A stretch of DNA of 64,000 nucleotides from Sphingomonas paeninsulae (GTDB lineage: Bacteria; Pseudomonadota; Alphaproteobacteria; Sphingomonadales; Sphingomonadaceae), in contig NZ_CP032829.1 of the NCBI RefSeq assembly GCF_003660165.1, positions 1,240,001 to 1,304,000 of the forward strand, written 5' to 3'. The position numbers and the translations under genes are program-made. Of this stretch, positions 9,680-18,093 are shown piece by piece; the stretch's first letter is position 1; every line of letters starts with the position of its first letter. The notes beneath the pieces were generated by a model. It searched no databases and had not been told where the DNA came from. It worked only from the letters and a program-made list of their open reading frames with translations.

Positions 9680-9772
9680 CTTATCTCTCCGCAAATCACC
9701 CGCTTCGAAGGATAAAACTGCTGACTCCCTTCGACGTTCCGGCACCGCAAGCGCAACGTCCCGGAAAAAACT

Positions 9773-10777
9773 CTAGTCGTCCTCATCCTCATATCCGACG
9801 AGATCGAGCGCCCGCGCCTTGATCTGCTGTGTCATGCACCAATGCACGATCGCATCCTCACGACCATGTGTGACCCAAACCTCTTTCGGCACGATTTCCA
9901 ACAGCGTTTCGGTCAATTCGTCCCAGTCGGCATGATCGGATATCACAAGTGGCAATTCCACATTGCGCTGAACCGCCCGTTGGCGAACGCGCATCCAGCC
10001 GCTCGCCATTGCAGTAATCGGATCGGGCAGACGACGACTCCAACGATCGTTGAGCGCGGAGGGGGGCGCGATAATTATGTGGCCGCGCATCTCGTCCTTG
10101 CTGGCAACCAGTGCTGGCCGCAGCTCGCCAAGGTCCACACCCCACTCGCGATAAAGATCGCAAAGCCGCTGCATTGCCCCGTGAATATAGATCGGCGCAT
10201 CGTGACCCAGCAGCCGTAACTCCGCGATCACCCGCTGCGCCTTGCCCAGCGCATAAGCGCCAACCAACACACAGCGTTCAGGCTCGGCAGCGAGTGCCGC
10301 CAGCAACTTTGTCATTTCGTCGCGGGTTGCGGGATGGCGAAACACCGGCAGGCCGAACGTCGCCTCCGTTATAAAGATGTCGCACGGCACTGGTTCGAAC
10401 CGCACGCAGGTGGGGTCGAACCGTCGTTTATAATCCCCTGAAACAACGACCCGCTCGCCCGCATATTCCAGCAGGATTTGCGCCGATCCAAGGACATGCC
10501 CGGCAGGAACGAAGGTTACGCTCACTTCGCCGATCTGAAACCGCTCGCCATACACAACGGGGTTCGCGCCCGCTTGCTCGCCATAACGTACGCCCATGAT
10601 CGCCAGTGTTTCGGGGGTGGCCCAAACCTGTTCATGGCCGCCGCGCGCATGGTCGGCATGGCCGTGCGTCACCAGCGCACGCGCAACGGGCCGCGAAGGA
10701 TCAACCCAGGCGTCGATGATCGGAATATAAATTCCCGAAGGTTGGGGATCGATCCAAGAGCCGAGACGCGCCATCAT
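9773..10777 (-). CDS. Ligase-associated DNA exonuclease (metallo-beta-lactamase fold)
   Basis: A 334-residue protein of the family annotated as ligase-associated DNA-damage-response exonuclease (TIGR04122), related to SNM1/CPSF nucleases. The MBL metal motif is H38-G-H40-A-D42-H43 ('VTHGHADHARGG'). Further metal-binding elements are 'PAGHVLGSAQILLE', 'VVSGDYKRRFDPT' and the later 'SDHADWDEL' and 'VWVTHG'. Two adjacent ATGs (10777, 10774) can serve as start. It is divergent from the helicase with only 6 bp between start codons, so promoters must lie inside the opposing genes. The usual ATP-dependent DNA ligase is not beside it. Confidence 0.92.
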   Translation of the reverse strand: MMARLGSWIDPQPSGIYIPIIDAWVDPSRPVARALVTHGHADHARGGHEQVWATPETLAIMGVRYGEQAGANPVVYGERFQIGEVSVTFVPAGHVLGSAQILLEYAGERVVVSGDYKRRFDPTCVRFEPVPCDIFITEATFGLPVFRHPATRDEMTKLLAALAAEPERCVLVGAYALGKAQRVIAELRLLGHDAPIYIHGAMQRLCDLYREWGVDLGELRPALVASKDEMRGHIIIAPPSALNDRWSRRLPDPITAMASGWMRVRQRAVQRNVELPLVISDHADWDELTETLLEIVPKEVWVTHGREDAIVHWCMTQQIKARALDLVGYEDEDD

Positions 10778-10783
10778 CCCTAT

Positions 10784-13210
10784 ATGGATGCGATGATAAG
10801 TGATTCCCAGCTACCACAGGTGCTTAGCGACTGGTTTGCCGCGAAAGGCTGGGCACCACGCAGGCACCAGCTTGAAATGCTGACGGCAGCGCGGGCTGGG
10901 CGTAATGCGCTCCTTGTTGCGCCCACGGGTTCGGGCAAAACGCTGGCAGGGTTCATGCCGACTTTGGTCGAACTGATCGAAGCGCCCACGGACGGCCTGC
11001 ACACGCTCTATATATCACCGCTGAAAGCGCTCGCCGTCGATGTGCAGCGCAATCTGTTGACTCCAATTGCCGAAATGGACCTCGATATCCGGGTCGAAAC
11101 GCGGACTGGTGACACCCCATCGGATCGCAAGAAGCGCCAGCGCGAACGGCCGCCACAAGTTCTGCTGACGACACCCGAGAGCCTTAGCCTGCTGCTGAGC
11201 TATCCTGAGAGCACCAACCTGTTTGCAGGACTAAAGACCGTCGTCATCGACGAAGTTCACGCTTTCGCCACCGGGAAGCGTGGCGACCTTTTGTCGCTCG
11301 GCCTGTCACGCTTGCAGACTATTGCCCCAAACCTCCGCCGCGTTGCGCTGTCCGCAACCGTGGCCGACGCCGACGGTTATCGCGCATGGCTTGCCCCCAA
11401 TGGAGACATCGACAGCGTGACCGCCGTTCAGGGTGATCCGGGGGCCGAACCCGACATCGCAATCCTGCTCCCCGAAGGCCGCGTTCCGTGGGCGGGCCAT
11501 TCGGGACGATATGCCGCGCCGCAAGTGATGGCCGAAATCGAAACGCACAATACGACTCTCGTATTCTGCAACACCCGCGCTCTGGCCGAACTCATCTTTC
11601 AGGATTTGTGGAAGGCCAACGATCAGCAACTGCCCATCGGCATCCACCACGGCAGCCTCGATATAGAAGCCCGTCGCAAGGTCGAAGCGGCGATGGCCGA
11701 CGGCAGATTACGTGGCCTTGTCGCCACGGCCAGCCTCGACCTCGGCGTCGACTGGGGCAATGTCGATTGCGTCGTCCAGATGGGTGCGCCGAAGGGGTCG
11801 TCACGGCTGCTACAACGGATCGGTCGCGCCAACCACCGGCTCGATGAGCCATCCGAAGCGGTCATAGTACCCGGCAATCGCTTCGAATATCTGGAAGCTC
11901 AGGCGGCACTCGACGCGGTTGAGGAGGGCGAACTCGACGAAGACCTGTTCCGCCCCGGCGCACTCGACGTTCTGGCTCAACACATCATGGCCTGCGCCTG
12001 CGCCGCGCCCTTCGACGAAGACAGGATGCTTGCCGAAATTCAGTCGGCGCTCCCCTACAGTGCGCTCGACCACAAAACCTTTGCCCGCGTTCTCGATTTC
12101 ATCGCGACCGGTGGTTACGCCCTGCGCGCCTATGACAAATTCCGCCGTCTGACCCGCAATGCAGACGGGTTGTGGCGCGTCGCCCACCCGCGTTTCGTCA
12201 CGCAGCACCGGATGAATGCGGGCATAATCGTCGAAGCAACGATGCTGACGGTCCGGTTCAGGAACGGGCGCAGGCTGGGCCGTGTGGAGGAAGGTTTCGC
12301 CGCCACGCTGACGACCGGCGACACGTTCTTTTTTTCCGGCCTCAGCCTCGAAGTCGAACGAATCGAAACCGAGGAACTGATCGTTCGCGCATCTTCCCGC
12401 CCCGCACGCATCCCCAGTTACGGCGGCGCACGCCTCGCGCTTTCCACACATCTCGCAAGGCGGGTTCGCGGGTTCCTCGATGACGAAAGCCAGTGGGCGC
12501 GCTTTCCCAGTGATGTCCGTGAATGGCTAGAGATGCAGATGCGGCGCTCGGTCCTCCCGGCACCCGGTCAGCTATTGATCGAAACATTCCCGCACCAGGG
12601 CAGGCACTATATGGTCGCCTATCCATTCGAGGGCTGGAACGCGCATCAGTCGCTCGGCATGTTGCTGACCAAACGCATGGAAAACCTTGGGCTGAAGCCG
12701 ATCGGGTTCGTTGCCAATGATTACGCGCTCGCCACCTTCTCGCTCGAACCGGTCGTCGATCCCCGCCCGCTGTTTTCCGCCGACATCCTCGAAAACGAAT
12801 TCGTCGACTGGGTGCAGAGTTCACACCTGCTGAAGCGTGCGTTTCGGGAAGTTGCAGTCATCGGCGGCCTTGTCGAACGCCAGCATCCCGGCAAGCGCAA
12901 GACCGGGCGTCAGGTCACTTTTTCGACCGACCTGATCTATGACGTCCTGCGCCGCTACGACCCCGATCACCTGCTACTGAAGGCAGCATGGGCCGACGCC
13001 CGCGCGCGCATGACCGATGTCGGCAGGCTGGGTGCCCTGCTCGATCGGGCGGCGGACAGCATCCTCCATATCGACCTGCCACGCGTTACGCCGCTTGCGG
13101 TGCCGGTTCTGGTGATGATCGGCCGCGAGCATGTTCCGCAGGGTTCGGCCGACGACGAGTTGTTGATCGAGGCAGAAACTCTCGCCGCAGAGGCCATGCA
13201 CGCAGACTAG
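10784..13210 (+). CDS. Ligase-associated DEXH-box DNA helicase (Lhr family)
   Basis: An 808-residue superfamily-2 helicase matching the 'ligase-associated DNA damage response DEXH box helicase' type (TIGR04121), an Lhr-core relative. Visible motifs: Walker A 'APTGSGKTLAGF', motif II 'VVIDEVHAFATGKRGD', motif III 'ALSATVAD', motif VI 'QRIGRANHRLD'. The remainder is the winged-helix and C-terminal Lhr core. ATG 10784 gives MDAMISDSQLPQ; an internal ATG at 10793 is an alternative. A much longer in-frame extension to 10478 runs through the divergent exonuclease and is rejected. Probably acts with the exonuclease and PdeM in repair of DNA damage. Confidence 0.92.
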   Translation: MDAMISDSQLPQVLSDWFAAKGWAPRRHQLEMLTAARAGRNALLVAPTGSGKTLAGFMPTLVELIEAPTDGLHTLYISPLKALAVDVQRNLLTPIAEMDLDIRVETRTGDTPSDRKKRQRERPPQVLLTTPESLSLLLSYPESTNLFAGLKTVVIDEVHAFATGKRGDLLSLGLSRLQTIAPNLRRVALSATVADADGYRAWLAPNGDIDSVTAVQGDPGAEPDIAILLPEGRVPWAGHSGRYAAPQVMAEIETHNTTLVFCNTRALAELIFQDLWKANDQQLPIGIHHGSLDIEARRKVEAAMADGRLRGLVATASLDLGVDWGNVDCVVQMGAPKGSSRLLQRIGRANHRLDEPSEAVIVPGNRFEYLEAQAALDAVEEGELDEDLFRPGALDVLAQHIMACACAAPFDEDRMLAEIQSALPYSALDHKTFARVLDFIATGGYALRAYDKFRRLTRNADGLWRVAHPRFVTQHRMNAGIIVEATMLTVRFRNGRRLGRVEEGFAATLTTGDTFFFSGLSLEVERIETEELIVRASSRPARIPSYGGARLALSTHLARRVRGFLDDESQWARFPSDVREWLEMQMRRSVLPAPGQLLIETFPHQGRHYMVAYPFEGWNAHQSLGMLLTKRMENLGLKPIGFVANDYALATFSLEPVVDPRPLFSADILENEFVDWVQSSHLLKRAFREVAVIGGLVERQHPGKRKTGRQVTFSTDLIYDVLRRYDPDHLLLKAAWADARARMTDVGRLGALLDRAADSILHIDLPRVTPLAVPVLVMIGREHVPQGSADDELLIEAETLAAEAMHAD

Positions 13211-13289
13211 CGATTTTACTGTCGCACTTCATAGGTTTGCGGCATATTTTCTCTCGAGGGCATTGCAGAGGCCCGCGGGAGATGGCGAT

Positions 13290-14207
13290 ATGGCCACATT
13301 CGGGCCTAATTTTCCTTGCTTGTTGGCGCTGTCGCTGGCGGCTCCCCAGGCCGGCCTGGCTCAATCGACGGCACCTCCGCCGGTTCGGCCCACCATAATC
13401 AACAGTTCCGCCGATCTGGCGATGCGCATGACCGTTCCGGTTACGATCGATGGCAGCGGCCCCTATCAGTTCGTAGTCGATACCGGAGCCGACCGGTCCG
13501 TCATTTCGCGCGAGCTTGCCGATCGACTGGGACTGGCCCCTGCTGGCGAAGCAACGCTTCAAAGCATGGCAGGCGTCGAGCGTGTTCCTACTGTGACGGT
13601 CAAACGGCTGGGGGTCGCGGGTTTGATAATTCCCCACATCGATGCCCCCGCGCTCGCCGAGGAGAACCTTGGTGCACAGGGGTTGCTCGGTATCGACAGT
13701 CTCCAGAACCGCCGCATCATCATGAACTTTTCCGCGCAAACCCTGACAATCGCAGAACCGGGCGTTCGCGAACCGGTCGATCCCGATACCATCGTCGTCA
13801 CGGCCCGTTCACGCTACGGCCAATTGGTGCTCGTCGATGCACAAATAGATGGCGTGCCGGTTACCGTCATCATCGATTCCGGCGCGCAGAACACGATCGG
13901 CAATCCGGCACTGCGGGCGTTGTTGATGAAACGGCATCGCAAAATGACATTTATATCGACCTACTTGATCGACGTTACCGGAGGACACCTCGCCGCGGAT
14001 GTCGCGATGGTCAGCAAGGTGAGGATCGGCGGGATCAACCTTCGACAAGTGGTGGTCGCCTTTGCCGACGCGCACCCGTTCCAACGGTTCGGTCTGCAAA
14101 ACCGGCCTGCCATGTTGCTGGGTATTAACACCTTGCGATCGTTTCGTCGTGTCTCGGTGGACTTTGCCCAGCGCAAGGTGCGCTTTCTCTTGCCGGGCGA
14201 TGTCTGA
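13290..14207 (+). CDS. Exported retropepsin-like aspartic protease
   Basis: A 305-residue protein with a signal peptide-like start (hydrophobic to about residue 24, 'AGLAQSTAPPP'). It carries two catalytic aspartate motifs, 'FVVDTGADRSVIS' and 'VIIDSGAQNTIG', each followed by hydrophobic strands ('GLLGIDSL', 'MLLGINTL'). It is therefore a two-lobed pepsin/retropepsin-like protease in a single chain. ATG 13290 has GGGAGA 8 nt upstream; a TTG at 13263 is less likely. It sits between the Lhr-like helicase and pdeM, which normally adjoin, so it interrupts a repair cluster. Substrate unknown; periplasmic location inferred. Confidence 0.82.
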   Translation: MATFGPNFPCLLALSLAAPQAGLAQSTAPPPVRPTIINSSADLAMRMTVPVTIDGSGPYQFVVDTGADRSVISRELADRLGLAPAGEATLQSMAGVERVPTVTVKRLGVAGLIIPHIDAPALAEENLGAQGLLGIDSLQNRRIIMNFSAQTLTIAEPGVREPVDPDTIVVTARSRYGQLVLVDAQIDGVPVTVIIDSGAQNTIGNPALRALLMKRHRKMTFISTYLIDVTGGHLAADVAMVSKVRIGGINLRQVVVAFADAHPFQRFGLQNRPAMLLGINTLRSFRRVSVDFAQRKVRFLLPGDV

Positions 14208-14225
14208 CGGCATAGTCGCACAGGC

Positions 14226-14888
14226 ATGGTTCCCTTTTCGTTCGCCGGTCATGACCTTGCCGCACTCCCTGGGGGTGCGCTGTTCTGGCCTGCGCGGCGT
14301 GCGCTGATCGTCGCCGACCTGCACTTTGAAAAGGCGAGCTGGTTTGCCCGTGGCGGCCAGTTATTGCCCCCCTATGATTCGATCGCAACTCTGACCGATC
14401 TTACCGCGCTGACCGTCGTTTGCGCGCCAAAGGAAATCTGGTGCCTCGGCGACAGTTTCCATGATGCCGCCGGATGCGAGCGCCTCCCATCCCGCGCTCA
14501 GGTCATGCTGCGATCGCTGACGGGCACGCTCGACTGGGTCTGGATCACCGGCAATCATGACGCCGGCCTGATCGATCATTGCGGTGGGAGGATCGCGGAC
14601 GAGGCGGAAGTCGACGGGCTGATCTTTCGCCACGAAGCCAACCTCCAAGAACTTCGTCCCGAACTGTCGGGCCATTTTCACCCCAAACTGCGCGTGTCGG
14701 TGCGCGGCCGCCGCGTTGCCCGTCGGTGTTTCGTGGCCTCCGCGACAAAGCTGATTCTGCCGGCCTTCGGATCGCTGACCGGTGGCCTCGACGCCAGCCA
14801 TCCTGAAATCATGCGCGTGGCCGGTCGAACCGCACAGGCGCTGGTGCCGACAGAAAACCGGATGCTGCGTTTTCCCCTCGCCGCCTAA
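14226..14888 (+). CDS. pdeM: Ligase-associated DNA damage response endonuclease PdeM
   Basis: A 220-residue calcineurin-like metallophosphoesterase of the PdeM (TIGR04123) type that accompanies the bacterial ligase/exonuclease/helicase set. The metal motifs are in order: 'VADLHFEK', 'CLGDSFHD', 'ITGNHDAG' and 'ELSGHFHPK'. It follows the protease by 18 bp, possibly as one transcript from the helicase onward. Its stop overlaps the end of convergent ubiG by 4 bp. Function as a nuclease is from the family name; direct substrate is not evident. Confidence 0.9.
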   Translation: MVPFSFAGHDLAALPGGALFWPARRALIVADLHFEKASWFARGGQLLPPYDSIATLTDLTALTVVCAPKEIWCLGDSFHDAAGCERLPSRAQVMLRSLTGTLDWVWITGNHDAGLIDHCGGRIADEAEVDGLIFRHEANLQELRPELSGHFHPKLRVSVRGRRVARRCFVASATKLILPAFGSLTGGLDASHPEIMRVAGRTAQALVPTENRMLRFPLAA

Positions 14889-15637
14889 GCGCGGACGGCG
14901 GTTACGATATAATCCAGTTTCAGATCGTCCGTCAGAACGAAGCCGCTCAACGGACGATAACCGATGCCCTTTATATCAAGGGTTTTCAGTCCAGCTTCGG
15001 CGAACATGGTTTCCAACTCGTCGGGCATCAGAAACTTGTCCCAGTCGTGCGTCCCTTTCGGAATCTGCCCCAGCCCTTCGGCCACTGTTATCATCGCCAG
15101 CTTCGACATTGGTGTCCGGTTGGGCGTCGACATGACAAGCATCCCGCCCGGCACAAGCGCATTTGCCAGTCCGGCAACGAACGCCGCCGGATCGGCCACA
15201 TGTTCGACCACCTCCATGCACGTAATCAGATCGAAACTTGCACCAGCAATGACGTCCAGACCACCCGCGCGATAATCGATTACAAGCCGCGAACTGAGCG
15301 CATGGTCTCTCGCCGCTTCGATGTTTTCAACGGCGGCATCGACACCGACGACTTCTCCACCCAGCCGGGCCAGTGGCTCGGTCAACAGCCCGGCCCCGCA
15401 CCCCATGTCGAGTGCGCGCTTACCCGCCAGCGGACGTCTGGCGGTTGGGTCGCCATCCCAATGCAGGTCGATCGCCGCCCTGATATAGCTGAGCCGGACC
15501 GGATTGAGCCGGTGAAGCATCGCCGATGACCCTTTCGGGTTCCACCAGTCGCCCGCCATCGCGCCAAAGTGCGCGGCCTCGTCCAAAACGATACTCGTAT
15601 CTGCCGTATGCGCCACGGTCGCGGTTGCGTTCGCCAT
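14885..15637 (-). CDS. ubiG: Ubiquinone biosynthesis O-methyltransferase UbiG
   Basis: A 250-residue class I methyltransferase carrying out the two O-methylation steps of ubiquinone synthesis. The S-adenosylmethionine site is clear: 'ALDMGCGAGLLTEPLARLGGEVVGVDAA' then 'FDLITCMEVVEHVADP'. UbiG-specific 'HFGAMAGDWWNPKGSSAMLHRLNPVRLSYI' opens the domain. A short Thr/Ala-rich N-terminus precedes it. Convergent with pdeM and divergent from lysC (53 bp between start codons), an arrangement I recall from other sphingomonads. Confidence 0.95.
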   Translation of the reverse strand: MANATATVAHTADTSIVLDEAAHFGAMAGDWWNPKGSSAMLHRLNPVRLSYIRAAIDLHWDGDPTARRPLAGKRALDMGCGAGLLTEPLARLGGEVVGVDAAVENIEAARDHALSSRLVIDYRAGGLDVIAGASFDLITCMEVVEHVADPAAFVAGLANALVPGGMLVMSTPNRTPMSKLAMITVAEGLGQIPKGTHDWDKFLMPDELETMFAEAGLKTLDIKGIGYRPLSGFVLTDDLKLDYIVTAVRA

Positions 15638-15690
15638 GTCCCCTACCTATCAGGGCCGCGCTGGAAAGCCCAAGGGGGAAGTTACGCCTT

Positions 15691-16956
15691 ATGGCGCGTA
15701 TCGTGATGAAATTTGGTGGCACGTCGATGGCGGGCATAGAACGTATCCGCAGCGTCGCGGCGCGTGTGAAGCGTGAAGTGAGCGCGGGCAATCAGGTTGC
15801 GGTGGTCGTGTCAGCAATGGCAGGGGAAACCGATCGCCTTGTCGGCTTCTGTCGGGAAGCGTCTTCATTATACGATGCCCGCGAATATGACGTGGTCGTT
15901 GCAACGGGCGAGCAGGTGACGAGCGGGCTTCTGGCCCTCGCTCTGCAATCGCTCGGCGTTCCGGCAAGAAGCTGGCTCGGCTGGCAATTGCCAATCCGCA
16001 CAAACGATGCTCATGCCTCTGCCCGGATCGAGGATATCGACACCGCTGCCCTCGACGCGGCGCTTTCTTCAGGCGAAGTTGCGGTCATTCCCGGCTTTCA
16101 GGGTGTTTCCGATAACGACCGCATTTCGACGCTAGGCCGTGGTGGGTCAGATACATCGGCTGTTGCCATCGCAGCGGCGATGAAGGCGGATCGCTGCGAC
16201 ATTTATACCGATGTCGATGGCGTTTATACGACCGACCCGCGCATCGTTCCCCGCGCTCGCAAACTGAAGCGCGTGACCTACGAAGAAATGCTCGAACTCG
16301 CGAGTGTCGGCGCAAAGGTGCTGCAAACGCGGTCAGTCGGCCTTGCCATGAAGACCGGCGTTCGTATTCAGGTATTGTCGAGTTTCGACGACCCGAACAA
16401 CAGCGCCACCGCCGATACCCTTCCCGGAACAATGATCGTCGGTGACGACGAAATCGGAGACGATATGGAACGCCAGCTCATCACAGGCATCGCTCACGAC
16501 AAGAATGAGGCAAAGATCACGCTCACCAGCGTGCCCGACAAGCCCGGCGCGGTCGCGCGCATCTTCAGCCCACTGGCTGCGGTCAACATCAACGTCGATA
16601 TGATTATCCAGAATATCGCGCATTCGACTGGATCGACGGACGTCACGTTCACCGTTCCCCAGGCCGAACTCAGTCGCGCTCTCGACGTTCTCGAAAAAGC
16701 ACGTGCCGATGTCGGGTACGAAACGCTCGTTCACGATACCAAAGTCGCAAAGGTTTCGGTGGTCGGCGTCGGTATGCGCAGTCACGCAGGCGTCGCATCG
16801 ACGATGTTCACCGCACTCGCCGATCGCGGTATCAATATCCAGGCGATCTCTACCAGTGAGATCAAAGTCAGCGTGTTGATCGAAGAGGATTATACCGAAC
16901 TCGCCGTTCGCGTTCTTCACACTGCTTATGGACTTGATGCGGAGGAAGCCGCTTGA
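15691..16956 (+). CDS. lysC: Aspartate kinase LysC
   Basis: This 421-residue enzyme phosphorylates L-aspartate, the first step toward lysine, threonine, methionine and isoleucine. The kinase domain (about 1-250) begins with 'MKFGGTSMAG' and includes 'STLGRGGSDTSAVAIAAAM' and 'YTDVDGVYTTDPRIV'. Two ACT domains (about 265-421) give allosteric feedback control ('VPDKPGAVARIFSPLA', 'SHAGVASTMFTALADRGINIQAISTSEIKVSVLI'). ATG 15691 has a GGGGGAA ribosome site; an in-frame extension to 15526 enters ubiG and is rejected. The stop overlaps the next gene by 4 nt. Homoserine dehydrogenase for the same pathway lies at 48583. Confidence 0.96.
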   Translation: MARIVMKFGGTSMAGIERIRSVAARVKREVSAGNQVAVVVSAMAGETDRLVGFCREASSLYDAREYDVVVATGEQVTSGLLALALQSLGVPARSWLGWQLPIRTNDAHASARIEDIDTAALDAALSSGEVAVIPGFQGVSDNDRISTLGRGGSDTSAVAIAAAMKADRCDIYTDVDGVYTTDPRIVPRARKLKRVTYEEMLELASVGAKVLQTRSVGLAMKTGVRIQVLSSFDDPNNSATADTLPGTMIVGDDEIGDDMERQLITGIAHDKNEAKITLTSVPDKPGAVARIFSPLAAVNINVDMIIQNIAHSTGSTDVTFTVPQAELSRALDVLEKARADVGYETLVHDTKVAKVSVVGVGMRSHAGVASTMFTALADRGINIQAISTSEIKVSVLIEEDYTELAVRVLHTAYGLDAEEAA

Positions 16957-18008
16957 GCCGTCTCAACGCGCTCATGGAGCGCGGAACTGCCTTTTTGGGC
17001 AGCGAAGTCGCGATCATGTGCGGCGCGATGTCGTGGATCAGCGAGCGGCATCTCGTATCCGCAATCTCGAACGCGGGCGGCTTTGGCCTGATCGCGTGCG
17101 GCGCAATGACACCGGCGCTGCTCGATACAGAGATCGCCGAAACCAAAAAGCGCACGGACAAACCGTTCGGCGTCAATCTCATCACGATGCATCCCGATCT
17201 GATGGAATTGATCGCGGTCTGCACCCGACATAACGTCACTCATGTCGTGCTGGCGGGCGGACTGCCCCCGACGGGCAGCATCGACGCAATCAAGGGGTCG
17301 GGTGCCAAGCTGATCTGTTTCGCACCGGCGCTCAGCCTTGCCAAGAAACTGATCCGATCCGGTGTCGATGCTCTGGTGATCGAGGGGATGGAAGCAGGGG
17401 GCCATATCGGCCCGGTATCCACTTCGGTTCTCGCGCAGGAAATTCTTCCCGAAGTCGCAGAGCAAGTCCCTGTCTTTATCGCAGGCGGCATCGGACGCGG
17501 AGAAGCAATGGCGGCCTATCTCGAAATGGGAGCAGCCGGTGTGCAACTCGGCACCCGTTTCGCTTGTGCGACCGAAAGCATTGCTCATGCGAACTTCAAA
17601 AAGGCGTTCTTTCGCGCGTCAGCACGCGACGCTGTATCCAGCGTGCAGATCGACCCACGCCTGCCGGTAATCCCCGTGCGTGCGCTGAAAAATGCAGGCA
17701 CCGAATTGTTCACTGCAAAACAGGTAGAGGTCGCCCGCGCGATTGACGATGGCGGTCTTGCGATGGCCGAAGCACAGCTTCAGATCGAGCATTATTGGGC
17801 AGGAGCGCTGCGTCGCGCGGTCATCGACGGCGATGTCGAAAATGGGTCGCTGATGGCGGGCCAGTCGGTCGGCATGGTAAAGACCGAAGAACCGGTCGCC
17901 GAAATAATAGCGGCGCTGATCGCCGAGGCCAATAAAGCATTAGACAAGCGTGTTACCATCGCCATCGCAGCCGCGCAGTCCTCTGTTCAGATTGCGGCCG
18001 CTCGCTGA
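16953..18008 (+). CDS. NAD(P)H-dependent flavin oxidoreductase / nitronate monooxygenase
   Basis: A 351-residue FMN-dependent TIM-barrel protein of the 2-nitropropane dioxygenase family. Characteristic parts are 'AIMCGAMSWISERHLVSAISNAGGFGLIACGAMTP', the phosphate-binding 'IEGMEAGGHIGPVSTSVL' and 'VFIAGGIGRGEAMAAYLEMGAAGVQLGTRFACA'. The likely start is TTG 16953, overlapping the lysC stop as TTGA; ATG 16974 is the alternative and loses seven residues. Family members oxidise nitronates or act as enoyl reductases, so the exact substrate is open. Coupling with lysC suggests co-expression but no shared pathway is obvious. Confidence 0.88.
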   Translation: MSRLNALMERGTAFLGSEVAIMCGAMSWISERHLVSAISNAGGFGLIACGAMTPALLDTEIAETKKRTDKPFGVNLITMHPDLMELIAVCTRHNVTHVVLAGGLPPTGSIDAIKGSGAKLICFAPALSLAKKLIRSGVDALVIEGMEAGGHIGPVSTSVLAQEILPEVAEQVPVFIAGGIGRGEAMAAYLEMGAAGVQLGTRFACATESIAHANFKKAFFRASARDAVSSVQIDPRLPVIPVRALKNAGTELFTAKQVEVARAIDDGGLAMAEAQLQIEHYWAGALRRAVIDGDVENGSLMAGQSVGMVKTEEPVAEIIAALIAEANKALDKRVTIAIAAAQSSVQIAAAR

Positions 18009-18015
18009 CTTTCCT

Positions 18016-18050
18016 CCAGCCGATTGGCGCAATTGGCGAAAATCGGCTGG
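18016..18050 (+). terminator. Strong stem-loop after the flavin oxidoreductase gene
   Basis: A perfect 10-bp inverted repeat (CCAGCCGATT / AATCGGCTGG) with a 15-nt loop, 7 bp past the stop. There is no T-tract on the plus strand, so it may be a weak or processed terminator rather than a classic one. Confidence 0.4.
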
Positions 18051-18093
18051 GCTACCGGTTGGAAGCGCGCGCAGCATCTGTTAGCGCCGCACC

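Noticed and set aside
10478-10783. N-terminal extension of the Lhr-like helicase
   Set aside because: The extension overlaps the divergent exonuclease coding sequence; family alignment places the start near MDAMISDSQ at 10784.
15638-15690. Lysine riboswitch before lysC
   Set aside because: Only 53 bp separate lysC from divergent ubiG, far too short for the known structure.
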